The notes under the pieces were generated by a model. It did no database searches. It saw only the letters and a list, made by a program, of their open reading frames with translations, and was not told the origin of the DNA. Shown one piece after another: positions 36,076 to 44,290 of a stretch of DNA of 64,000 bases. Each line of letters begins with the position of its first letter. Within the stretch, counting starts at the first letter, position 1. The position numbers and the translations under genes were made by a program. Origin of the DNA: Erythrobacteraceae bacterium (GTDB lineage: Bacteria > Pseudomonadota > Alphaproteobacteria > Sphingomonadales > Sphingomonadaceae); assembly GCA_027489065.1 (NCBI GenBank), contig JAIYAM010000018.1:62001-126000 (forward strand), written 5' to 3'.

Positions 36076-36455
36076 TGCCGATCGACCCGACCCTCCCCTA
36101 TGACGACGCCAACATCTTCGCACGGATCCTGCGCGGGGAAATCCCTTCGAAAGCAGTCTACGAGGATGAATGGGCCTTCGCCTTTGAGGACATCAACCCT
36201 CAGGCCGAGGTGCACACGCTGGTCATCCCCAAGGGGCGCTACGTGAGCTGGGACGACTTTTCGGCCCGGGCCAGCGACGTCGAGATCGCGGGCTTCATCC
36301 GCGCGGTGGGCGAGGTGGCGCGGGCCAAGGGTCTCGTCGCGCCGGGCTACCGCCTGCTCGCCAATATCGGCCCCCACGGCGGGCAGGAGGTGCCGCACCT
36401 CCATGTCCACATTTTCGGCGGTGAGCCGCTGGGGCCGATGATCGCGCGGCGCTGA
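36075..36455 (+). CDS. HIT-family (HinT-like) nucleotide hydrolase
   Basis: The 126-residue protein has the HIT motif HLHVHIFGG near residue 110 and the N-terminal NIFARILRGEIPSKAVYED. HinT-like proteins hydrolyse AMP-lysine and other nucleoside phosphoramidates. In alphaproteobacteria it commonly follows hisE, as here. It is coupled to hisE by a one-base overlap. Confidence 0.95.
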   Translation: MPIDPTLPYDDANIFARILRGEIPSKAVYEDEWAFAFEDINPQAEVHTLVIPKGRYVSWDDFSARASDVEIAGFIRAVGEVARAKGLVAPGYRLLANIGPHGGQEVPHLHVHIFGGEPLGPMIARR

Positions 36456-36551
36456 TACCTCCGCACCCTTTCGGATTTCACCGCCCGGTCAGCGGGAAAA
36501 ACCAACATAGCAGCCTTTGCAGGGATTCCCTGCTGGGCTAGGTGGCGGTTC

Positions 36552-37001
36552 ATGGCTTCTCCCACCCCTCCCGGCGGCATCCTCGATGGTGCGCGGCATC
36601 TCTATGCCGTGCGCGTCTATTACGAGGACACCGACCTGTCGGGGATCACCTATCACGCCAACTATCTACGCTGGTTCGAACGCGCGCGCTCCGACCTCCT
36701 GCGCCTGCTCGGAATCGACCAGCGCGCCGCAATCGAAGGCGGGGAGGGGGCTTACGCTCTGTCCGAAGTGAACCTCAGATACCTGCGCCCGGCCAGGCTC
36801 GATGACGACGTGGTGATCGAAACCCGCTGCACCGAACTGGGCGCGGCTTCGTGCCGGATGCACCAGACCGCCAGCCGCGGCGACGAGCTGCTCTGCGACG
36901 GACACCTGCGCGTCGGCTTCATCACGCTCGACGGCCGCCCGCGCCGTCAGCCTGCCGAATGGCGGGACGCTTTCCAGACTTTCATGAATAAGGACACCTG
37001 A
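36552..37001 (+). CDS. ybgC: Tol-Pal-associated acyl-CoA thioesterase YbgC
   Basis: The 149-residue hotdog protein has YYEDTDLSGITYHANYLRW, holding the catalytic Asp, and FERARSDLLRLLGI. YbgC hydrolyses short acyl-CoAs and is the classical first gene of tol-pal operons. The intergenic space before it (36456-36551) is the likely tol-pal promoter. It is followed after 4 bp by tolQ. Confidence 0.95.
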   Translation: MASPTPPGGILDGARHLYAVRVYYEDTDLSGITYHANYLRWFERARSDLLRLLGIDQRAAIEGGEGAYALSEVNLRYLRPARLDDDVVIETRCTELGAASCRMHQTASRGDELLCDGHLRVGFITLDGRPRRQPAEWRDAFQTFMNKDT

Positions 37002-37005
37002 CCCC

Positions 37006-37707
37006 GTGACGCTCGCCCTGCTCAGCGCCGCCGCTACTGCACCGACCCGGCTCAACCCCGTGGACCTGTTCCTTCAGGCCGACATCATCGTCCAGGCGGT
37101 GATGTTCGGGCTGATCCTCGCCAGCATCTGGGTGTGGACGATCATCGTCTCCTTCTCGCTGCGGGTCGGCGCGCTTCGGAAGAAGTCACGCGAGTACGAG
37201 GAGGAGTTCTGGGAACAGCGCGACCGCGAGGGGCTGCTGACCAAGCAGGCGAGGAAGGAAGTCCCCGCCGCACGCGTGGCTGGCGCGGGGCTCGACGAGT
37301 GGAGGAAGTCCACCGCCAAGCAGCCGGTCGACCGTGACGCCGCCCGTCAGCGCATCGCCGCAGCAATGGAAAGCCAGATCGGGGAAGAAGCCGACGATCT
37401 CGCCGGGCGACTGAACTTCCTCGCCACGGTCGGCTCGGTCGCGCCCTTCGTCGGGCTGTTCGGCACGGTGTGGGGGATCATGAACAGCTTCTTCCAGATC
37501 GGCGCGCAGCAGAGCGCGAGCCTCGCGGTCGTGGCTCCGGGTATCGCCGAGGCGCTGTTCGCGACTGCGATCGGCCTGTTCGCGGCCATCCCCGCGGTGA
37601 TCGCCTACAACCGCTTCGGCGCGGCGGTCGATCGCTATGAGGCGACCCTCCAGCGATTTGCTGACAAGCTCCACATGGGGTTGAGCCGCGAACTGGACCG
37701 CGTCTGA
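37006..37707 (+). CDS. tolQ: Tol-Pal system proton channel subunit TolQ
   Basis: The 233-residue protein has three membrane segments: the first near IVQAVMFGLILASIWVWTII, the second and third in FLATVGSVAPFVGLFGTVWG and ALFATAIGLFAAIPAVIAYN. It starts at GTG 37006. TolQ and TolR form the inner-membrane motor energised by proton motive force. It overlaps tolR by one base. Confidence 0.96.
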   Translation: MTLALLSAAATAPTRLNPVDLFLQADIIVQAVMFGLILASIWVWTIIVSFSLRVGALRKKSREYEEEFWEQRDREGLLTKQARKEVPAARVAGAGLDEWRKSTAKQPVDRDAARQRIAAAMESQIGEEADDLAGRLNFLATVGSVAPFVGLFGTVWGIMNSFFQIGAQQSASLAVVAPGIAEALFATAIGLFAAIPAVIAYNRFGAAVDRYEATLQRFADKLHMGLSRELDRV

Positions 37708-38153
37708 TGGGGATGGGTCTGTCCTCCTCCTCGCGCCGCAAAGGCGGCAAGCGTGGTCGCCGCGCGGCGATGTCGGAGATCAACGTCACGCCGCTGGTCG
37801 ACGTGATGCTGGTGCTGCTCATCATCTTCATGGTGACGGTGACGCTGCCGGCAGTCGGCGTGCCGGTCGAGCTGCCCGAGAGCCGCGCCGCGCCGGTCGA
37901 GGAAAAGCCCGACCAGATCACCGTCTCGATCGACCGTGCGGGCACGATCTACATCGAGGACGAGCCGGTCCCGGCAGGCGGGCTTCCGGCGGCGCTCGAG
38001 GCGCTGGATCGTGGCGGCGTGCCGCCGCTGATCGTGCTGCGCGGCGACCGCAGCCTCGACTACGGCCGGGTGATAGCGGTGATGGGAGAGCTCGGCCGCG
38101 CCGGGTTCACCTCGATCTCGCTGGTCACCGACGGTTCAGTTTCGCCGCCATAG
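37707..38153 (+). CDS. tolR: Tol-Pal motor subunit TolR
   Basis: The 148-residue ExbD/TolR protein has a single membrane helix, MSEINVTPLVDVMLVLLIIF, with the essential membrane Asp in LVDV. The periplasmic domain follows: VPVELPESRAAP, ITVSIDRAGTIYIE. It forms the proton-driven rotor/stator with TolQ. Confidence 0.96.
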   Translation: MGMGLSSSSRRKGGKRGRRAAMSEINVTPLVDVMLVLLIIFMVTVTLPAVGVPVELPESRAAPVEEKPDQITVSIDRAGTIYIEDEPVPAGGLPAALEALDRGGVPPLIVLRGDRSLDYGRVIAVMGELGRAGFTSISLVTDGSVSPP

Positions 38154-38166
38154 TCCGGGCCGGGAG

Positions 38167-38982
38167 ATGGGTGAAAGGGTGCTCCGCAGCGACGAGAAGG
38201 TCGGACTTGCCGCCGCAGTGATCCTGCACGGCGCGCTGGTCGCCGTGCTGCTGATGCAGGCGGTGCGGAGCGAGGTCTCGGTCTTCCCGGAACGCATGAC
38301 GGTGAGCCTCACCACCGAAGTCGGCCTTGAAGCCGCCGCGCCCGACCCCGTGTCGGAAAGCCGCGCCTCGATTGCGCCGACGCTCGCGCCGGAACCCGCT
38401 CCCGCGCCCGAACCGGCCAGGCCCGAGCCCGCCGCGCGACCGGCGCCGGTCCCTCCGCCCAAGCCGGCGGCGCGCACCGCGACGAACCAGCCCGCGCCCA
38501 GCCGCGACCGTTCGCGTCCCGATCGCACGCCCCCCAAGCAGGCCGCCGCGACACCCCCCAAGGCCGTGCCCAAAAGCGGCGGCGGGAGCCGGATCGGCGA
38601 CGACTTCCTCGAGGGCAAAGGCTCCTCGACGACCACACAGGAGACGCGGGCGCCTGCCGCGAAGTTCGGCTCCGCCGAGCGCGCCGCTCTGGCAAGCGCG
38701 ATCACCCGCCAGCTGCGCCCCAACTGGAGCGCGCCGTCGGGCCTCGATGCCGAACTGCTCGTCTCGACGGTGAGCTGGGAGCTCAATCCGGACGGCACGC
38801 TCAAAGGCACGCCCCGCTGCCGCACCGCCGCATCGAGCATCAACGAGAGCAACCGCCCTCAGGCAAATCTCCATTGCGAGCGCGCGATCCGGGCGGTGCA
38901 GCGCGCGGCACCTTTCAATCTTCCCGACCAGTTCTACGATCGCTGGAAAGCGCTCGAGTGGCAATTCGACCGAAGGCTGTGA
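38167..38982 (+). CDS. tolA: TolA-like energy transducer
   Basis: The 271-residue protein has an N-terminal helix VGLAAAVILHGALVAVLLMQ with the SHxxxH-equivalent H in ILHGAL. A long Pro/Ala-rich periplasmic linker (about 57-150) follows. The globular C-terminal part starts near FGSAERAALASAITRQLRP and ends DRWKALEWQFDRRL. It bridges TolQR to TolB/Pal. The 13-bp gap to tolR and order in the operon support the call. Confidence 0.92.
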   Translation: MGERVLRSDEKVGLAAAVILHGALVAVLLMQAVRSEVSVFPERMTVSLTTEVGLEAAAPDPVSESRASIAPTLAPEPAPAPEPARPEPAARPAPVPPPKPAARTATNQPAPSRDRSRPDRTPPKQAAATPPKAVPKSGGGSRIGDDFLEGKGSSTTTQETRAPAAKFGSAERAALASAITRQLRPNWSAPSGLDAELLVSTVSWELNPDGTLKGTPRCRTAASSINESNRPQANLHCERAIRAVQRAAPFNLPDQFYDRWKALEWQFDRRL

Positions 38983-38983
38983 C

Positions 38984-40387
38984 ATGACCAAGAAGCTTAT
39001 CCTGCTCCTCTCCGCCGCGCTGCTGGCAAGCCCGCTTGCCGCGCAGGACCTCGGCGCGCCGATCGGCACCGACCAGCCGGTCGAGAAGACGCAGGTCGAG
39101 GGCGCGGACGATGACGACGGCCCGCTGCGCGGCACCGTGACCGACGAGAGCGCGTGGTCCGACATCGGCATTGCCATCCCCGCCTTCGCCACCGACGCCA
39201 ACAAGCCGACCCCGGCGAACGAGGCCGGCACCGCGGCACTGGGCCGCGAGATATCGCGGGTGATCACCGCGAACCTCAGGAACAACGGGCTCTTCAAGCC
39301 CGTCGGCCCCGACAGCCTGCCGCAGCCCGGCTTCCCGCAGATTACCGCGCCTGCCTATGACACGTGGAGCGGGCGCGGGGCGGAGATGCTGGTGCAGGGC
39401 TATGTCCGCGCGCGTGACGATGGCCGGCTGGTGGTCGGCTGCTACCTCTACGACGTCGCGCTCAAGAACCAGCTGGTGCGCGAGGGCTGGGTGGTCGCGC
39501 CCGGCGACTGGCGGCGCGCGGCGCACAAGTGTTCGGACCTGATCTTCAGCCGCCTTACCGGCGAGAGCCCGTTCTTCGACAGCCGCATCGCCTATATCGC
39601 CGAGACCGGCCCCAAGGACCGCCGGGTCAAGCGCCTCGCCGTCATGGACAGCGACGGCGCGAACCACCGCTTCCTGACGCTGGGCAGCGCCACCGCGCTT
39701 ACCCCGCGCTATTCGCCCGATTATTCGAAGATCCTCTACCTCTCCTATGTCGACGGCAACCCGCGCATCTATGTCTATGACATCGGCAGCGGCAAGCAGA
39801 CGCTGGTGACCGAGAACCGCAATCCGACCATCGCCCCGCGCTGGTCGCCCGACGGGCGCTCGATCCTGTTCTCCATGGCGGTGGGCGGCAACACCGATAT
39901 CTACCGCATCGCCGCGACCGGCGGCACCGCGGTCAAGCTCACCGACTCGCCCGGCATCGATGTGGGCGGCTCCTACTCGCCCGACGGCACCAAGATCGTC
40001 TTCGAGAGCGACCGCTCGGGCACCCAGCAGTGCTACATCATGGACGCCGACGGCCGGAACCAGAAGCGGATCAGCTTTTTCGGCGGGCGCTGCGCCACGC
40101 CCGAATGGAGCCCGCGCGGCGACCAGATCGCCTTCACGCGGATCGCGGGCGACTTCAACGTGGCGGTGATGAACACCAGCGGCGGCGGCATGCGTGCGTT
40201 GACGAATGGCTGGCAGGACGAGGCCCCGACGTGGGCGCCCAACGGCCGCATCATCCAGTTCTTCCGCACCGAGAAGAATTCGGGCCGCTCCGGGATCTGG
40301 CAGGTGGACCTCACCGGCCAGAACGAGCGCCGCCTGCCGACCCCGGTGGATGCCTCCGATCCCGCCTGGGGACCGATCCGTCCCTGA
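38984..40387 (+). CDS. tolB: Tol-Pal periplasmic protein TolB
   Basis: The 467-residue protein has a signal peptide ending SPLAAQ, an N-terminal alpha/beta domain and a beta-propeller with repeated SPDG motifs (RYSPDYSKILYLS, RWSPDGRSILFSM, SYSPDGTKIVFES). TolB interacts with Pal and with colicin/phage entry systems. It starts one base after tolA's stop. Confidence 0.97.
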   Translation: MTKKLILLLSAALLASPLAAQDLGAPIGTDQPVEKTQVEGADDDDGPLRGTVTDESAWSDIGIAIPAFATDANKPTPANEAGTAALGREISRVITANLRNNGLFKPVGPDSLPQPGFPQITAPAYDTWSGRGAEMLVQGYVRARDDGRLVVGCYLYDVALKNQLVREGWVVAPGDWRRAAHKCSDLIFSRLTGESPFFDSRIAYIAETGPKDRRVKRLAVMDSDGANHRFLTLGSATALTPRYSPDYSKILYLSYVDGNPRIYVYDIGSGKQTLVTENRNPTIAPRWSPDGRSILFSMAVGGNTDIYRIAATGGTAVKLTDSPGIDVGGSYSPDGTKIVFESDRSGTQQCYIMDADGRNQKRISFFGGRCATPEWSPRGDQIAFTRIAGDFNVAVMNTSGGGMRALTNGWQDEAPTWAPNGRIIQFFRTEKNSGRSGIWQVDLTGQNERRLPTPVDASDPAWGPIRP

Positions 40388-40469
40388 ACGAGGTCATATT
40401 TTCGCCTTCTTGCCCGTTATCTAGCCGACCATCCCGAAAATCTTTGCAACCGTCTGAAAGGAAAAAACG

Positions 40470-40988
40470 ATGAACCGGAAGATTGCGACGATCCTGCTGC
40501 TGGCATCGGCCACCGGCCTCGCTGCCTGCTCCAAGAAGGCACCGGAGACTCTCCCCCCGGTCGCCGGCCCGACCTCGTCTCCGACGACCCCGACCACTCC
40601 GACGACGCCGAGCGGACCCTCGGTCGGCACCCAGGCGCACTTCGAACAGGCTGTCGGCTCGTCGACGACGATCTACTTCGACACCGATCGCTACAACGTC
40701 GATTCGCAGGACGCCGCCGCGCTTCAGGCGCAGGCGCAGTACTTCGCGCGCTTCCCGCAGCTGACCTTCACCATCGAAGGCCACGCCGACGAACGCGGCA
40801 CCCGCGAATACAACATCGCGCTGGGCGAAAAGCGCGCCAACTCGGCCAAGGCCTACCTCGTCAGCCTCGGAGTCGATGGCAACCGCATCGCGGTGGTGAG
40901 CTACGGCAAGGAACGCCCGGTGGCGCTCGGTTCGGACGAAGGTTCGTGGGCGCAGAACCGCCGTGCGGCTTCCGTCCTGATCAACTGA
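40470..40988 (+). CDS. pal: Peptidoglycan-associated lipoprotein Pal
   Basis: The 172-residue lipoprotein has lipobox LAAC (Cys about residue 20). A Pro/Thr-rich linker follows, then an OmpA-like peptidoglycan-binding domain with FTIEGHADERGTREYNIALG and KERPVALGSDEGSWAQNRRA. It anchors the outer membrane to peptidoglycan. AAAGGAAAAAACG is the ribosome site. It completes ybgC-tolQRAB-pal. Confidence 0.97.
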   Translation: MNRKIATILLLASATGLAACSKKAPETLPPVAGPTSSPTTPTTPTTPSGPSVGTQAHFEQAVGSSTTIYFDTDRYNVDSQDAAALQAQAQYFARFPQLTFTIEGHADERGTREYNIALGEKRANSAKAYLVSLGVDGNRIAVVSYGKERPVALGSDEGSWAQNRRAASVLIN

Positions 40989-41141
40989 TCAACCGCTCAG
41001 CAGGCCGGGTGAAAGCTCGGCCTGCTCGGCCATGACCGGCGCCGGGTACCCGGCCAGATCGCGCGCCGAGCTGACCACGCACAGGCCCGCGAGCGCAAGC
41101 ACGCAGAACAGGCTGGAAAGGGTCAGTTGCTGGCTCATCAT
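40989..41141 (-). CDS. Possible small secreted or membrane protein (50 aa)
   Basis: The minus-strand frame encodes MMSQQLTLSSLFCVLALAGL, a plausible signal or membrane helix, followed by a short polar tail ending SPGLLSG. Upstream GAGAGACCGG gives a weak ribosome site. It ends directly against the stop of pal. A hairpin (40999-41026) lies in its 3' part, so this stretch could instead be only the pal terminator. Confidence 0.35.
   Translation of the reverse strand: MMSQQLTLSSLFCVLALAGLCVVSSARDLAGYPAPVMAEQAELSPGLLSG
40999..41026 (+). terminator. Hairpin after pal
   Basis: A 9-bp inverted repeat (AGCAGGCCG at 40999 and CGGCCTGCT at 41018, 10-nt loop) lies 10 bp after the pal stop. It is a candidate terminator for the tol-pal operon, without a T tract. 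Confidence 0.6.
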
Positions 41142-41316
41142 CCGGTCTCTCGAGTGCGACACGATACGTCGCTTCTGGTTCTACTGCGATGCAACATTTC
41201 AGATTGCAACCGGTTCCCGCGTTCTCATGCCTTTCCATTGCAGGCCACAGCGCCTAGATGGGCAGCGTGACTCAATCGATGAACGACATGATGCTTTTCG
41301 CACGGGCGCTGCGGCC

Positions 41317-41850
41317 ATGAGCCGCGCCGGCCGGTCGACCGATTGGGGCTTCCCGCGCTGGCGTGGCTATGGCTCGTCGCAGGAGGCGGCCAAGGTGCGC
41401 ATCTGCGACCGCCACGGCTGTGACGAACGCGGCGATTGCCCCGCGCCCAAGGCGCCCAACAGTCGCGACCGCTGGTATTTCTGCCAGAAGCACGCCGCCG
41501 AATACAATTCGAAGTGGGACTATTTCGAAGGCCTCGAGGCTGCCGAAAAGGAAGAGCGCGCACGGGCCGAACGGGCCGAAAGCGCCGGCTACGCCGAAAG
41601 CGCGCATTATGGCTGGGCGGGATCGGGCGACGGATCACGCAGCGCCGACGAAATGCGCGCGCTTGAGGTGCTGGGGCTTGAGGCGGATGCCGACTTCGAG
41701 GCCATCAAGAAGGCCTACCGCGCCCGCGCCAAGGAAGTGCACCCCGACGTGAAGCCGGGCGATGCGGACGCGGCCAGGCAGTTCCAGCTGATCCAGACCA
41801 GCTACGAAGTCCTGCGCGCCGCCGAAGAACGCCGCGAGTGGAAGGGCTGA
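41317..41850 (+). CDS. J-domain (DnaJ) molecular chaperone-like protein
   Basis: The 177-residue protein has a C-terminal J domain ALEVLGLEADADFEAIKKAY with the HPD motif (AKEVHPDVKPG, about 144-155). N-terminally it has a Cys/His-containing segment ICDRHGCDERGDC and YFCQKHAAEYN. A Glu/Arg-rich helix links the two. It should be a DnaK co-chaperone of the alphaproteobacterial type. Start 41317 (MSRAGRSTDW) is preferred over longer in-frame readings. Confidence 0.9.
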   Translation: MSRAGRSTDWGFPRWRGYGSSQEAAKVRICDRHGCDERGDCPAPKAPNSRDRWYFCQKHAAEYNSKWDYFEGLEAAEKEERARAERAESAGYAESAHYGWAGSGDGSRSADEMRALEVLGLEADADFEAIKKAYRARAKEVHPDVKPGDADAARQFQLIQTSYEVLRAAEERREWKG

Positions 41851-41865
41851 GCGCCTGGTCCGAGC

Positions 41866-42705
41866 CTATTCGGATCGAGGCCCTGCGAAGCCCTTGCCGG
41901 TCGAGTTGATCTGCGGATCGGGGTTGTCGTTCCACCACGCCACGTCGGTCCATGGCCGCACGTCGATCTCGTGGGTCCAGCAATTGCGCGGCTGGTGGGC
42001 GAGGTTCCAGTAGGTCTCGGCAAGGGCAGCCGGGTCGATCACGCCGTCGGTACCCTTGTTCGCCTTGAACGCCTCGAACCTGTCGCCGAGCAGCTTGCCC
42101 AGCGTGTCGGGCGCATCGACCGCGCCGTCGACCACCACGTGCGCGACATGGACGCCCTTGGGCGCGAACTCTGCGTTGAGGGTCTGGCACAGCATCCGCC
42201 GCCCGCCCATCGCCGCCGCATGGCTGTGCTGCCCGGCATTGCCGCGCACCGCCGCCGTCGCCGAGGTGACGAGCAGGGTGCCGTGCGGCCCGCCGTCCTT
42301 CGCGCGCTCGACCATCGCCGGGAACAGCGCGTGGGCGAGGCGGAAGACGCCGTAGGTGCCGAGCCGCCAGCCGAGCTCGAAGATGCGGTGCGGGGTGTTC
42401 TCGAGGCTGCGATTCCCGATCTGCGCGCCGAGATTGTAGAGCGCGCACGTGACGGGGCCGATGTCGCGCTCGGTGCGCTCGACCAGTTCCTCGATGGTGC
42501 CATCCTCGGCGGCGTTGAGCAGCGTGCCCGAGGCGCTGCCGCCCGCCGCCTCGATCTGCGCCACCATGCGCTGGAGCCCCTCCTCGTCCGAGCGCCTTGC
42601 CAGCACCGCGTGGTAGCCGCCCGCGGCAAAGCGCATCGCGGCATTGCCCCCGATCCCGGCCCCTGCGCCGATCACAAGGAACACGGGTTTGCGGCTGTCG
42701 GTCAT
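41866..42705 (-). CDS. SDR-fold protein lacking the usual catalytic Tyr/Lys
   Basis: The 279-residue protein has the SDR glycine loop VIGAGAGIGGNAAMRFAAGG and the YNLGAQIGN region. The active site reads VTSATAAVRGNAGQHSHAAA, followed by MGGRR. The Tyr and Lys of YxxxK, expected 13 and 17 residues after Ser, are replaced by Ser/His and Ala/Met. It may bind nucleotide without classical oxidoreductase chemistry. The C-terminal part (DVRPWTDVAWWNDNPD) is unusual and aromatic. A dispersed repeat lies upstream. Confidence 0.85.
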   Translation of the reverse strand: MTDSRKPVFLVIGAGAGIGGNAAMRFAAGGYHAVLARRSDEEGLQRMVAQIEAAGGSASGTLLNAAEDGTIEELVERTERDIGPVTCALYNLGAQIGNRSLENTPHRIFELGWRLGTYGVFRLAHALFPAMVERAKDGGPHGTLLVTSATAAVRGNAGQHSHAAAMGGRRMLCQTLNAEFAPKGVHVAHVVVDGAVDAPDTLGKLLGDRFEAFKANKGTDGVIDPAALAETYWNLAHQPRNCWTHEIDVRPWTDVAWWNDNPDPQINSTGKGFAGPRSE

Positions 42706-42719
42706 GCTGGTCTCTCCTC

Positions 42720-42806
42720 GGTTCCCACCCCGCTGCGACTAGGCGGCAGAGCCGCCAAGTCTCGCTCCCCTCCCGCTTGCGGGAGGGGTTGGGGGTGGGC
42801 AACTGT
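42720..42806. repeat. Dispersed palindromic repeat (copy B)
   Basis: Reverse-oriented near copy of the element at 19853-19985: CCCTCCCGCTTGCGGGAGGG preceded by CAAGTCTCGCTC and CCCACCCCGCTGCGACTAGG. It sits between the SDR and the cystathionine gamma-synthase family gene. Confidence 0.75.
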
Positions 42807-42809
42807 CAC

Positions 42810-44123
42810 TTAGACGTGCTCCAGCGCCTGCGCGAAGTCGGCGATGAGATCGTCCGCATCCTCGATCCCGACGCTGATGCGCACGAGGTTGTCGGTGATG
42901 CCGAGCAGGTCCTTCCTCGCCTGCGGGACCGAGAGGTGGGTCATCGAGGCGGGGTGGCTCGCCAGCGTCTCGGTGCCGCCGAGGCTCACCGCGAGCTTGG
43001 CGATGGTGAGGTTGTCGAGGAAAGCGAAGCATTCCGCCTCGCCGCCCTTGATGAACACCGAGAAGGTGCTGCCAGCGCCGAGGCAATGGCGGTCATAGAT
43101 GTCCTGCTGGCGGGGATCGGCGATGAAGCCCAGATAGCCGAGGCCCTCGACCTTGGGATGGTCGCGCAGGAAGGCGCAGACCTTGGCGGCATTCTCGCCG
43201 GCGCGCTGCATCCGGAGCTCCACCGTTTCGAGGCTCCGCAGCAGCATCCACGCGGTGTGGGGATCGACAATCCCGCCCATCGTGTTGCGCAGCGCCCGCA
43301 CCGGATTGATCCACGTTTTCGCGCCCGCGATGGAGCCGGCGACAAGGTCGGAGTGCCCGCCGACATATTTGGTCAGCGAATAGGCGACGATGTCCGCGCC
43401 GTGATCGAGCGGACGGGACCACAGGGGACCGAGGAAGGTGTTGTCGATCGCGATCGGGCAGCCGGCGAGGTTTGCGTCCCTCGCAGCGCGGACCGCCTCG
43501 ACATCGACCAGCGCGTTGGTCGGGTTTGCCGGGCTCTCGAGGTAGATCATCGCCACCTTGCCCCCCTTTTGTGCCGCCTCGGACCCGGCCCTCGCCAGCA
43601 CCTCATCCAGTTCCTCGCGGGTCGCGCCGGCCGGGAAATCGACATAGGTCACGCCGAAGCGGCTCAGCACCTTGGCGACGAAGCCCTCGGTCGCGGCGTA
43701 GAGCGGGCCGGAGTGGACGATCACGTCGTTCTGATTGGCATAGGCCATCATCAGGATGCAGATCGCGGTCATGCCGGAGGAGAAGGTCAGGGCGTCCTCG
43801 GCCCCGTCCCATACCGCGAGGCGGTCTTCGAGAATCTCCTGATTGGGGCCATTGAAGCGCGAATAGACGAGGCCTTCCGCGCCTCCTTCGCGCAGGCCCG
43901 TGATGCCTTCGAAGTGGCGCTTGCCCGCAGCCGCGCTCTCGAAAGCGAAGGTGCTGGTGAGGAAGATCGGGGCCTTCAACGATCCTTCCGAGAGAACGGG
44001 ATCGAAGCCGTGGCCCATCATCAGGGTGGAGGGCTTCAGCGGCCGGCCGCCGATCTCGCGTCTGGCGGGCTTGGGCTTGCGGCGGGGGGTGGGGGTCTGG
44101 GCGGCGTCGACGGCGTCGGTCAT
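42810..44123 (-). CDS. Cys/Met metabolism PLP enzyme (cystathionine gamma-synthase family)
   Basis: The 437-residue PLP-dependent enzyme has FSSGMTAICILMMAY, YLESPANPTNALVDVEAV, the PLP-Lys in SLTKYVGGHSDLVAGS and RISVGIEDADDLIADF. It has an N-terminal extension of about 45 residues (RRKPKPARREIGGRPLKPST) not usual in MetB. It could be a cystathionine gamma-synthase/lyase, methionine gamma-lyase or O-acetylhomoserine sulfhydrylase; the sequence alone does not decide. Confidence 0.9.
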   Translation of the reverse strand: MTDAVDAAQTPTPRRKPKPARREIGGRPLKPSTLMMGHGFDPVLSEGSLKAPIFLTSTFAFESAAAGKRHFEGITGLREGGAEGLVYSRFNGPNQEILEDRLAVWDGAEDALTFSSGMTAICILMMAYANQNDVIVHSGPLYAATEGFVAKVLSRFGVTYVDFPAGATREELDEVLARAGSEAAQKGGKVAMIYLESPANPTNALVDVEAVRAARDANLAGCPIAIDNTFLGPLWSRPLDHGADIVAYSLTKYVGGHSDLVAGSIAGAKTWINPVRALRNTMGGIVDPHTAWMLLRSLETVELRMQRAGENAAKVCAFLRDHPKVEGLGYLGFIADPRQQDIYDRHCLGAGSTFSVFIKGGEAECFAFLDNLTIAKLAVSLGGTETLASHPASMTHLSVPQARKDLLGITDNLVRISVGIEDADDLIADFAQALEHV

Positions 44124-44290
44124 GGCGACGTGTCCTTCCTTGTGCGCGCGCTCCCAGGAAGGCGGGAGCCGGTCGCGATAAGCAGGGCGCCCGTTCCTAA
44201 CCTCCGCAGGAACGCCTCTCCGCTGCCACCGCTGTGCTGGGGGAGGGGTATCGTGCGCGCACGATCGTTACAAGCCGCACGCGAAAGGTT

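Noticed and set aside
40981..41238. 85-residue minus-strand frame after pal
   Set aside because: Low complexity and no ribosome site; the overlapping 50-aa frame with a signal-like helix is somewhat more plausible.
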